In this document: positions 1 through 10,992 of the stretch, piece after piece
Numbering within the stretch: position 1 is the stretch's first letter
How the letters are laid out: each line of letters opens with the position of its first letter
NCBI RefSeq assembly: GCF_041381155.1
Contig: NC_091135.1
Location: 5,881,620 to 5,945,619 of the forward strand
Source: Argopecten irradians
Taxonomy: Eukaryota; Mollusca; Bivalvia; Pectinida; Pectinidae
Direction of reading: 5' to 3'
DNA: 64,000 nucleotides
Program-made: the position numbers and the translations under genes
The notes under the pieces: generated by a model
Told to the model about the DNA's origin: nothing
Databases searched by the model: none
What the model saw: only the letters and a program-made list of their open reading frames with translations

Positions 1-351
1 AAAATTGGGATAATAAGTTATCAACAGTATGAAGTTCAAGCATTATTTTTCAGCACTTTTTGAATAACGAGGGATTCCATATCGGGTCCGTTCACTGAAT
101 GTTACGCCGACAGAAAGACGACGTCATCAATTCAAAATGTTCCATTTTTCAGTCAGCCTCTTTTTTTAACTCAATAAAACATCAGGAAGACATTGTTAAA
201 TGAAAAATTTGTAAACACACAAAATATTACTTGTTATCTCCAGTTTTAGCAGGTATAATCAGTATCTCAATAGCTCCTGAAACAAGGAAGTTATGACGAT
301 TTGTTCAACACCGATACGTTATTGGCGTAGTTTGGCGTATCTGGGAGTTAA

Positions 352-418
352 GGGGTTAAACACCAATTAGTGTTCAAATGATGTGTATCATTTATGTTCT
401 ATCGGCGGTGGAGCATCT
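352..418 (-). mobile_element. End fragment of the TTAA-flanked MITE family
   Basis: The reverse complement closely matches the left end of the complete element at 53300-53655, ending in the TIR tcggcggtggagcatct followed by TTAA at 419-422. The rest of the element is not recognisable upstream. Confidence 0.7.
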
Positions 419-1001
419 TTAAAACATTCATATACATATACATGATCAAAGTTTCGGATTCCTGATTGTTTTTTTTTAATATTTAACAGTAAAATGCAAC
501 TTCAAAGCCCAAATTATTGAATCTATTCTGTCTTAAGACAGATATATTTTCTTTTCCATACTACACATGCTTCATCAGCTGACGTTATGTGTTTTTACTT
601 GTATTTCATTACCTTAATACCCTTTGAAGAACGGCGTTGACTCATTTCTTTGTAAGAACTGCAATGCCAAGGACATGAAAAAAACCTTCTTCCACCATTT
701 CAATGTCCAACTTAGGAAAAACCAACAATGCTTTAAAGAATTTGAAATAAAAAATAAACTCATTTACTGACATGCGAATCTCCTAGCATCAGTGATCCAG
801 TATTTACAATATAATGTAACTAATTTTTTTCCAACAGATTAAATTTTAATGGCTCTCATATTATTGATCTATCAACAAAGTGTTTATAAAAGATAACAGA
901 CACACAAATAGACAATACAAGGCCACGGCTTTATTGACAATGCACGCCATAAAGGCATTAATGGCAATGTCCAAATATATACAACAATTCATTCTCAAAC
1001 T

Positions 1002-1088
1002 ACTTCCGGAATATCACTTCCGGCATAATGTCACTTCCGGTTTCATCAACTTCCGGTTTTACCAACTTCCGGTTTCATCAACTTCCGG
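1002..1088 (+). repeat. Six-copy ACTTCCGG (ETS-like) short tandem repeat
   Basis: ACTTCCGG begins at 1002, 1016, 1033, 1049, 1065 and 1081, roughly every 16 bp, with tttcatca-like spacers. The octamer equals the core ETS-factor site (CCGGAAGT) in reverse. It adjoins the tandem repeat at 1157-1342. No gene start was identified beside it. Confidence 0.7.
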
Positions 1089-1156
1089 TTTCAGAAAAGT
1101 TCCTAGATTTTAATTTCAGAATAATCAGATATCATTTCTTATCTTTAATTATCTAT

Positions 1157-1342
1157 GTGGCCGAGGCTCTCCAACAGGCCATTTATCACAAATAGTTCAC
1201 TATTGATATGCCTGAGGCTCTCCCCAACAGGCCCTTTATCACAAATACTTCAAATAATGGTATGCCCGAGGCTCTTCACAACAGGCCCTTTATCACAAAT
1301 AGTTCAATACTGATATGCCCGAGGCTCTCCACAACAGGCCAT
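1157..1342 (+). repeat. Tandem repeat, about 54-bp unit, 3.5 copies
   Basis: Units begin with a gaggctctcc word near 1163, 1213, 1268 and 1320, each followed by aacaggcc and tttatcacaaat. The 147-aa open frame across this block is produced by the repeat and is not taken as a gene. Confidence 0.8.
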
Positions 1343-2727
1343 AATCTGAATACCATGATTCTGGTTTGTCGAAGTTCCCACATACTGAGAGTTTATCAGC
1401 GGAAATTCTGGAAAAGAAGAAAAAACAAGCCAGCAGCAAAAATTTCACAAAGAAATATCTATACAACAAATAATAGTGCTTGGGAGGGAGGGAGGGCTTA
1501 TGAATTCTTTTCTCAGAGCCGTGACAAGAAAGGACGTTTACGCATGCCCGCTCAAAAAACTTCCAACTTCCGGGTCATTGTAAATTATGCCACGGCAACA
1601 CCGATCCGGAATATACCGAGATATAAAATTCAACACCTAAGTAGCCCATAAGCTGTCCCGTTTATAAATTGATTTATTCCTTATAGAATAAATCTAATTA
1701 TCTGTAAGAATTCAATTTAGTCTGGCTATTTGACTTACCTGTCTACTGCTCCCATGCTCTTGTGTAGCTCAAAACACAGTCAGGCGGACAATTCTGTTGC
1801 CACCATGTTGATTCCATTACATGTGCTACATTTCCTAAGAAAATTGAGCAAATAATTATAATAAATGTGTTTCCCTATAATTAATATAAACTTTGGTAAA
1901 TTTGACCCTCTCCCTTGGGGAAAATCTCGAGACCACAGGGCCATGAAATTCACAATATTGGTGGAGGGCCTTGAGACCTTTCAATCTATGAAGAGTAATT
2001 CTGACGAACAAAATGATATACAGTCGAACCTGTCTTAAGCGACCACTCAAGGGAAATTGAAAAGTGGTCTCTTAATAGAGTAGCTCAGGTTTAGAGGGAT
2101 ATATAGTTACCATATGTGGTTTTATGATTTAAAATATGAGTTGTCATTCACCCTTCACATATTAAGTATAATCATTTATTAAATATTATAAAATGTATTT
2201 TTTTTTTAAATATTTTTTTTTAAATCTCAAAAAATCATTTCAGTAATTTATTCATATACTAATGTGGTTCCCAGTGAGTATAGCAAACAATGTATTTTGT
2301 GTGGTAGGTATGGTATTATTTAATTTATTGTAAATATTTATGTTCCATCTATTTCAATTAATTTGTATCATTTTTTTAAAATTATTCCTGGTATTAAAAA
2401 GAATAAAAAAAATAAATGGGAATTTGTATGATTCTTAGGATTTTTTGTACTAATAACCAGTAGTATCTAGGCATTTTCGTACGGAACCTACCGAAGCATA
2501 ATGAGTTACATTTTATGTAGGTCCTACATAATCATATAAGCCCGTGCATGCAAATCGTTTTCCTTAGTACACTCTTTATGTGTACAAGTACAATGTACAT
2601 GTATTAATTAGATTCCCAAAAAGCTAAGTGGGCTACGCGGAAGTTTAACCATTTGTTTGGAAAGAATTTGGAAATAAAACAATGATATGATAGTATTGCT
2701 TAGCAATTCCAAAAGATGATGGAAATG

Positions 2728-3480
2728 AAACCATGATCCGCGGGGGATTTTCCCCATAATGGTACAAAACAAGCTTCTTTGTAGTCAAACGTGTAGTAAA
2801 ACAAGTCACGTGCTTATACCTCATTCATGCCATTGGCCGAAATAAATATCATGGGTAACTAGTGATCACATGAGTATGTGTTTACTTCCAAATATAGTGA
2901 TTTCTCTGATCTGGTATTTAGTATATATAATTTGGCCTTTTGACGAAGATCTTATTTTCTCTGTGTTATATATATCTGTTATGAAACCTAAAGCAGGTAA
3001 TAATATATATAAATATAAATTTAGAATTCTACGAATTTAGCCGGAGGTAGCCGATCTTCGCTGATCTTAGATTAGACGGCTAGACCTATTGAATTGGTCA
3101 ATTCGCATTATATAATTTATTTACAACACGTGAAAATGGCAGTTTTATAGCTCATTTCAGTTCATTATTTATACTAAAACAGTACATATGTGCAAGTCAA
3201 AATGATATGCATGCAATATTAATAACATTTTGGAGTTTAAATATTTTCAAATAAATCAATTTTACCGAAGAAATGGCAAGCACACTATCACCATATTTGG
3301 AAGTAAACACACAATCACGTGATCACTAGTTACCCATAATACAATTGTATATTCCGGCCAATGGCACGAATGAGGTATAAGCACGTGACCTTTTTTTTTA
3401 CTACGTATTTACTACAAAAAATAGATGCAGATGTATTCAGAGTTGGAGTTTAAAACCGCGTCCCGGGAGGATTTTTTAGT
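2728..3480. mobile_element. Large foldback (long-inverted-repeat) element
   Basis: The left arm (about 2728-2905) and right arm (about 3265-3480) are inverted, diverged copies. Matching words include caagtcacgtgcttatacct with aggtataagcacgtgacctt, gggtaactagtgatcac with gtgatcactagttaccc, and tgtttacttccaaata with tatttggaagtaaaca. The centre is AT-rich with no coding capacity. It looks like a non-autonomous DNA transposon; target-site duplications were not clear. Confidence 0.65.
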
Positions 3481-3792
3481 CCAAAGGTTGAATCTGGCCA
3501 TTAATACCGAAACAAAAATTCGTTGTATAGAGGGATGTAAATATTTATGTATATATATGGACAGGGCAAGCTAAGAAAACGAGTAAAGCTGGGTTTCCCA
3601 ATGTGTATTGTATTGTGTACCTGTACTGTGACCTTTATGGCTTTTAAATTGCGTAACTGGTATTTTTCTTGATTCGCAAGAAAAAAAAAACATGAAAAAA
3701 TCATTGTTTTGTATTTTTCATTTTTCATTCATTCCTTTAATATAGTATAGTACGGTATGTACTACATGGGCTTGGTACGAATGCCAATCGTA

Positions 3793-4216
3793 TGCTGGCA
3801 TATTTCTGCCATCGTTTTATATTAGGTCGAGTTATGTAACGTAACTTTGCCGAGATAATTATGTCGACCTGTCGAATTATATCATGACTTGTTGAGATAT
3901 TTATGTCGGCAAGTCGACTTACATCACGGAAAGTCGACTTATATCCTGGAAAATTAATTTACCTTATTACGACGAGATCCACGATAGTCAGTCGCGAAAG
4001 TGTAACTCGACTTTCCAATATGAATATGTGGACTTGTTGTATTAAAACTCATCTTACCGACATAAATATCTCAACAAGTCATGTCATAACTCGACTTGTC
4101 AACATAACTTTATCAAAAAGTCATGTTATAGCTCGACTTGTCGACATAATTATCTGGTCAAAGTTGAGTTACCCTAAGTCGACCTAAACTAACTCGATGG
4201 CAGAAATATGCCACCA
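3793..4216. mobile_element. TA-flanked MITE with tggcatatttctgccatcg TIRs
   Basis: The left end (tgctggcatatttctgccat) and the inverted right end (atggcagaaatatgccacca) are flanked by TA at 3791-3792 and 4217-4218, as in Tc1/mariner-type MITEs. The inside is itself repetitive, with many tcgac and acttgtcgaca words in both orientations; the 94-aa frame inside it is not a gene. Confidence 0.7.
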
Positions 4217-4832
4217 TAAGTTTGCAATACTATAGCCACATCTTAATGGTCCTGAAACTCCTGACGGGCACAAAATATCTGGGTCCTTTCTATGTATTTG
4301 CAGTTAAAAAAATATGAAGTTATGGTGGCTGATTACGACCATCTCGTGTTGTTGTGTTGTCGCCTTGTCGTGTTGTGAAGTAGTGTGGTCATCAGCAATG
4401 CAACACGAACTTGTCCGAGATTTTTGATTAACAATTCGTGAAATGACACCATAAGAACACCACGGGCGGACAGACTAAAATCTATATATAAATTATTATA
4501 AAACTTTACTTCCAGATTATCTTGATTTTTATGGGCAGCCAAAATATTGAAAACCCCTTGAGAAGTTTCTGATCTGCAAGAACGATTCTTAAAGTTAACC
4601 CTAACGAATGGCCAATAATAAAGTGCTTGTAGAAGAGGTTTCCAAGTGAAGTAGAGAGAAGTAATGAGATGGAGCCAAGAGAAGTAGACCAAGTCGAAAT
4701 CCCTATTACTCCAGCAAAGGTTGATGTCATCCGCGATTTCTGATTTCAATTTGTATACTGTATATCTAGTGACAAACCATCAGCTTGACCTGATATATTA
4801 CAGAACTGACTGATGTTTTCACACTGGCAGAG

Positions 4833-7051
4833 ATGAGTCAACAATGGTCTCGCATCCAAGGTAAGCCATATACGCACGCATGGTTAGTTTCTTTTTACAA
4901 CATCTGTCGTCCTCAACGTAGTTGAAGCTTGGATGGATTTGACCTACATGTTTTTTTAAAAAAAAAAATTCTGATAGAATCGATTTCAAATACATAAATA
5001 CATAATTATCAACATGGCGATTTACTTTTGACGTTCCCGTACCGACAAACCAGGGCTACGAATAATGACAAAATACTCACTATTATAATATCATTTATGT
5101 AAGCCAATCATTAAGATGCATGCTATCTTTTTCCTAAACAATTATGAGCACACGATAAATATTAATTTACCAAATCACAGAGACAAAAACCACAGGAAAT
5201 TTTCATTTAAACGCACGACACCATGGTCATCTAAATAGCATTTCTTTATTTTAATGTAAAAAGCTCTAATTCCATAAAGGGGAACCGTTTTAATTTTTTT
5301 TCTGTCAAAACTTCTATGAAGCATTTTCAATCGTATGATGGTATTAATTAAATTGTTAGGGATATATATATATTGTTTCATTTGTTGTTCACAAAAGAAA
5401 AAGAAAATATCCAATGATATTTTTTCTTGCATTGATATCCATATGGCTATATTTCTATGTAATAAGCTTTGCATGTTGAGGTCTGTACTTGACAGCATGT
5501 CTAGGTCACCGCATTTTTTAAAAAAACCATTAAAACAACAGGCCAAAATGTAGGTGACTATAAATATGCATAGATCGATAGGGATTACACACTATTTATG
5601 TCCGCAGATGCTTGTCATGTGCACACGACGGAAAATATTACAGACACATTTCCGGATTTATATTCGATTTATTTTGGATTAGCTGACGGTTTCCTCGTTA
5701 TCGCTTCATGCCTTTATGAGCAGTGCAATTGTTGTGAGCATGTTCGATTTGCCAGAATGTAACAGACTGTACATATCAAGGTCAAAACCATTCCAAGGTC
5801 TTTGCCAACCCGATTACCCTTAACCTCGTCTGAAAATATAATAATGCTGTATTTTTTAATGTTGCATATCTGAAATGCATTTAACAGTTAGCTTCTGGTG
5901 AGGATTTTGACGTGAACAAAGGGACGTAACTCTTTAGTAACATTTCTATGACGTAAACCAATTTTTAAAATATTTTTGGTTATTAAGGTGTTTACTGTTA
6001 AAAAGAAACTAAATATGATGTTTCCATGAAGTCACGAGTGTTTATTTATAGTTTTAGTGAAGAATAGTATCATTTTACGACATATCGTATATCGGCGCAA
6101 TGGCTGGAAATGTAAACAATGTCGGTCGAGTTTTCATGTGTGTGGTGAGAGTGACGTCTTTCAACCGTCATTAGGAGAATAATATAGAGTCAGTGCACTT
6201 GTAATGTGACACTAGAAGAAAGATAAACATGAAACACCAAGATTTAGTTTATCGTGGAACTTTAGGCCTAATTAATACTTAATAGCAAACTGACTGGTGA
6301 CTAGACGGACAGACCAACTTGCAGTTGGGCAGTCGAGCTCAAGATTATAAACTTGACAGCTGCCCTGGAACGTTGAAAAGAATGATCATGCTGATAATTT
6401 ACGACAGTGTGTTTGGTGATACAGTTGCGGAAAATGAGCCCTGTCTTACATCGATTTCACGTAACTGCCTCTAAGTACTAGTACGTAATACTGACTGACA
6501 CTGTTCAGAATATCTTACAGTCTTAGGCTAACAAGTTATTCTAAGTGACAAGATCTTCCAACTGACGGCAGTAAATAAGGTACATTCTAAATGTAAGTAC
6601 ATTTACATTTTTATTACATTAATTATAAACGCAATTATCAAATGCAATATATTAACAATGTGTAAAACACTTATTCTATAGCTAAAAATGTTGTACATTG
6701 CACTCAGGTAATATTCCCATCAGCCCCTCCCACACATGTACAATGTGCACACATTAATATTCATTTATCAGATTTCATGTCTATGATTTATAAATGATAC
6801 TAGGTTAGGGTATTAGAAAAGAATGAAAACTTGTTCATCTCTGTTTTTTTCTGAACTGATATTGTTGTAAAATTTATGAAAGTAACAAATCATATTTCTT
6901 TGACACATGAAAGGCCTAATGATATACATCTGTACATGTATGTTCTCATATTTTTGTTACAGAATGGCTGCAGGCACATCACAGTATTATTCGACTAGGA
7001 ACCACTCCAGGAGCAAATTTGTGTTCAACATGTGTGTACAAGAGGAAATGA
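4833..7051 (+). CDS. Candidate two-exon microprotein gene, product unknown
   Basis: ATG at 4833 follows a good acceptor (cactggcag) and reads MSQQWSRIQ to a perfect donor (ccaag|gtaagc) at 4860, phase 1. A pyrimidine-rich acceptor (tttttgttacag) at 6962 opens a frame that completes the codon and reads WLQAHHSIIRLGTTPG then LCSTCVYKRK to a TGA at 7049-7051, followed by AATAAA at 7203. The joined product is only 38 aa and I do not recognise it. A missing middle exon, an untranslated or alternative end of another gene, or chance are all possible. Confidence 0.25.
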
Positions 7052-7209
7052 AAATTCTGTGACCAAAAACATTTTCAGTTTTGGTACTCTGACAATTAAT
7101 TTATCATAATGGTGTAAAATTTTCTTGGACATGTGTCATACACATAATGTGAAAGAGGCATATATACCTGGTGTATGTTATCGGGTGAAATTCTATTATG
7201 TGAAATAAA

Positions 7210-9380
7210 TAAATCAATAATGCAGTATTGTGTTAGCTTATTTCATGTTGGATATATAGACATGAACTGTACATGTGTAATATAAGAGGAGCAGACAAAT
7301 ACATGACAAGACAAGTGTTCCAATCTTGGATCTCAAATTTACAGATAAACTACTGTACCTAATACTGATCCAGAACCATATTACACATGTATAGGAATAG
7401 TCTAGATTAAATTTCTTATTCATGCCAATGAAGGCAATTTCTGGTGCAAAATCTCTAATATATAGTACCTTTCACATACAATGTACATATATAAATTTTA
7501 TATATTATATATATATATATATATAAAAATAACAACAACAACATTTCTTGCTAGCACTTTTGTTGTGTCATGATTGATGGCTCTTTATATATACCTGGCA
7601 TATACTTGTTAGCTGTAAGGCGGAGTAAATTAAAACATGCATTGATTAATTATTTATGTATAATAATGAACTGGATCCAGAAGTCTGAAGCAGATGTGAA
7701 ATGGAATTCTAATGATTTATAATTTTTTTACAACTTATATTCACTATTCACATCATATCTAAAATGGATATTTCTTTTCCGACATTTACATAGTTATGGC
7801 ATTACACCATTCATTCTTCTTGTGAAAACAATAAAATGTTAAATACATATAGGTGAAATTAAAAAAAAAGACATTTTTTATTAAATTAATTTATTCAACA
7901 TACTTACATAATTGTAGGTATGTAAAATAAATATGAATATTATAACTAAGACCTGTACTTTGTGGTTCTGTCAGTCATGTTAAAAGTGGCAAAATTTATT
8001 ATCATATATGATTCTCGATGTCCTCTATTTGTATCTGAAAAACAATATAAATTTTGAAAAAAAATAATTAACTATATACTATTACTATTTTGGAAGAATA
8101 AAAAATGTTTGTTGCAATGTTTGCATTAAATTGGATGCACCCCAAATGAATAGCAATGTATTTGGTAAATCGGGCCAGGGGAGGATAACTCTGTAATTTT
8201 TTGGTTTTCTCTTTTTTCATCATTATTTCTAAAGTTTCAACACTAACCTATTATTATTTTTTTCAAATATTTGTTCGTTTAGGTCTCTTTTATCATATGA
8301 AAAAAAATTGGAGAAGATGTATTTACAACAATTTGGATAAATTTTAGTTTAAATGCTAAAAAATGTATTTAAATCATGCCATACATAATCAATCATACCT
8401 GGATGAAAATAAGAAACAAGTGGCAACACATGTGTTTTCATTTACAATTTTTTGCTCAAACTTTGTCAATGACATAGTCATGAATCAATTTGAAGAAGAA
8501 GAAAATTAACCTGATACTTATATTTTGTTTATTTTAATAATTATTGTTCATAATTGAATTTTTCATGGAAAATTGATGAAAAAAAGTTTAAATAAGTAGG
8601 CATTTTCAAGAAGCTATAGAGAAAAAAGAAGCACACCAACATATATTTTTTATTGCATTTTTTTGTTTGTCAATAACCCCTCTTTCAAAAAAGTCATAAG
8701 AAAAAAAAATGTATTTACAAGAAATTTTTGACCCCTCAGCAGAATACATCCTTAACAGTTAGCTTCTGTTCATTTGAAGTTGCCGGCGGTGAATTGTTGC
8801 TAAAAGTACATGTAGTTTCAAAGTTTATACATTAAAATAGCAGAATATATCTGAATAAAAAAAGAGAATAGTTTTCATTTCATATCCGAATCATTTTTGA
8901 AATGTGGTTTTGCACAACCTCTTCCAAGGTTCATAGCGCTTCCTCACTGTCAACGGCTCACGTATTGGCCGTCTGCTGACCTCGGGTCACAGACAATTGT
9001 TCTTTGTGAGGTATTGCTATTGTGAAAAACATATACATTGTACGTCAACTTACAATTAAAGCAAAGCATGCTAACAATCACAATGGGTGCACGCAAGTCA
9101 CAGTTACACGTTCATCCTGACATTTCCTTAGTCTGCTCTAGATGTTTTTTAAAATCCCTATCATGTTCGTGCATGCCTGACTGCATGACACTATGTTCAG
9201 TAGCGTCAGCGGCTCTGTGGGTGTAAACTGGATCATCAAAGTGTATGGTACATACATGTACGTCCACAGAATTTATTTTATGTCTGATCGCACGACATTT
9301 TCTTTCCCTGATTTCTATGACCGTTTTAATTCCTATGTAAAATATGACTTTACGGACATATTAGTTTATCGGAATTTACG
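7210..9380. other. Intergenic, AT-rich, no gene seen
   Basis: Contains a TA-microsatellite near 7497-7525 and long A/T-rich stretches. Nothing on either strand looks like a coding exon or a recognisable element. Confidence 0.4.
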
Positions 9381-9384
9381 CCAA

Positions 9385-9507
9385 CCAATCAGCTTTCCTC
9401 AACCTGCTCAAAGCCAATCAAATAATACGACTTTCGGAACGAATGCAATAAGCTCCTCTCCTATTGGTCCATCTCAACCAATCAAATACGGCGAGGTTTC
9501 CTATTGG
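9385..9507 (+). promoter_or_regulatory. CCAAT-box cluster upstream of peroxidase 1
   Basis: Five CCAAT pentamers lie in 123 bp: forward at 9385, 9414 and 9478, reverse (ATTGG) at 9463 and 9503. Several sit in extended contexts such as aaccaatca that suit NF-Y. The cluster is about 270-390 bp upstream of the TATA box. A 110-aa open frame across 9193-9525 has no recognisable domain and is probably chance. Confidence 0.5.
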
Positions 9508-9772
9508 CTCACTCTGTCTCTGTAACAGGTTGCTGTTCGATAGTCATTAGGATAAATTGTTCCACTTTCATACATATAGCAACTCCGATCAAAGTTACGC
9601 AAATGATTCACAAAGCCAAACATGTTCACTGACTAATCTACCGTGAAACACTATGTATTTGTATTCCGTTGATAGGAAAAAAAAACTGCTTAAGTCATCG
9701 TTTAAATTCCGCCGACTGTCAAAGTAGATTAAATGATTCACATTCGTTCCATTTCTAGGACCTATATAAACG

Positions 9773-9857
9773 TATCCGGGGGTCTTTCTTATTACTTAGT
9801 TGGACCTTCTTAGATGGAGTCGTAAATGATACCCGGACAAGTTATTGTACTACACAG
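9773..9857 (+). promoter_or_regulatory. Core promoter and non-coding exon 1 of peroxidase 1
   Basis: A TATA box (tatataaa, 9773-9780) is followed about 25 bp later by an initiator-like ttagttgg. A strong donor (acacag|gtaata) ends a putative 5' UTR exon at 9857. The next acceptor (ctttttag, ending 10986) opens the exon with the ATG at 10993. The transcription start, near 9797-9805, is inferred from spacing only. Confidence 0.55.
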
Positions 9858-10059
9858 GTAATAGAAAATAATCATCATTCTTTACAAGTGTTTGGTAAAG
9901 TTACTTATATCTTTCATAGTTTCGGATCAATAATGAAAGTATCAAAATTACAAAACTTTCATCACCAAAAGCTACCAATACATGTACACTCACTGTATTT
10001 TGAAAATTACCATGTGTGCAAATGCATAGGTTTATTTGTTTCCGTTTTGGTTTTTATGT

Positions 10060-10138
10060 TTGGTTGTTTTTTTTTTGTTTTTTTTTGTTTTTTTTTTTTT
10101 TTTGTTTTTTGTTTTTTTTGCTTCCCCCCCCCCCTTTT
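10060..10138 (+). repeat. T-rich low-complexity tract ending in poly-C
   Basis: Long T runs broken by single G bases, then a run of C before ttttta, inside intron 1 of peroxidase 1. The overlapping open frames are low-complexity artefacts. Confidence 0.8.
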
Positions 10139-10992
10139 TAGGTGTAACAGTTCATGACGTTTGTAACTTGTACCACTGTGTTTGTGTTGTCCTGTATGGA
10201 GATGATCTCTCTAAGCAATGCTAATATCTTATCCTATTGATATTTTGTCAATGAATTGTTTAAAATTGAATAATGCACAGATTTAAATTTTAAGACAAAA
10301 CTGACCTAAAAAAGAAACTTTTGCAGTATTGTCAAAATTCATGATGCAATTTATTCACTCAACTGTGCAGTGAACACTGAACATACGGTCAAACCAAAAA
10401 TCTGAACGATGATCCACTCATATCACAAGTTAGAGTTACCAGTAATTTTTAAGATAAGCGACTTGCTAGACATGTTTCTATCTAAGTATTATTACATAGC
10501 GTTTAGTCTGTATTTCAACTTATTTCATCAACATTTGTCGGTTTCTATTACATACATTTATGAAAATAGGTAAACCTTTTTGGCCATTTATACCTAGGTG
10601 ATTTTATTTTTGAATAATGAGTACGAGTAAAAATCTATTGAAAACCATAAAAAAATGATAAATTAAGCTGTGAAAATCATTCAAATAGACAGACTGCATT
10701 ATAAACATTTATGCTTTTTTTTTATTTGTGCATAAATTTATGCACTGTCTAAGTTTTTATTCCCAGGTCGTATGCATATTTAAATGGAAAAAAAAATACC
10801 TGCAAAAGTCACGTTTTTGCTTTTTGGCAGTACTGCCAAACTCATTTTGAGCACTTATTAGGTGTGTAAAATTAAACCTGTGCGTTGTTAGTATTGTAAT
10901 TTTCCAAATGTTGTTAATTTTTGATGGTGAATCACATTTGAAAAGCTCTTCTTGGATCGTCATTATGATGTTTTTTGTCTTTTTAGGGCATT

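Larger units (their letters stand above)
1..4832. other. Intergenic, repeat-rich, no supported gene
   Basis: Contains a TTAA-element end (352-418), the ETS-like and 54-bp tandem repeats, a copy of a dispersed palindromic repeat near 2025-2110 (tcgaacctgtcttaagcgacc word, related to 22650-22790), a large foldback element (2728-3480) and a TA-flanked MITE (3793-4216). Open frames here, including a 138-aa minus frame at 4333-4749, show no recognisable domain. Confidence 0.5.

Noticed and set aside
1208-1651. 147-aa plus-strand open frame
   Set aside because: Its first half is the 54-bp tandem repeat and the rest has no domain.
4333-4749. 138-aa minus-strand open frame
   Set aside because: No recognisable motif, ends in short repeated acaacac-type words, and lacks supporting splice or promoter signals.
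9193-9525. 110-aa plus-strand open frame upstream of peroxidase 1
   Set aside because: No domain, signal peptide or splice context; it overlaps the CCAAT cluster and is better read as promoter DNA.
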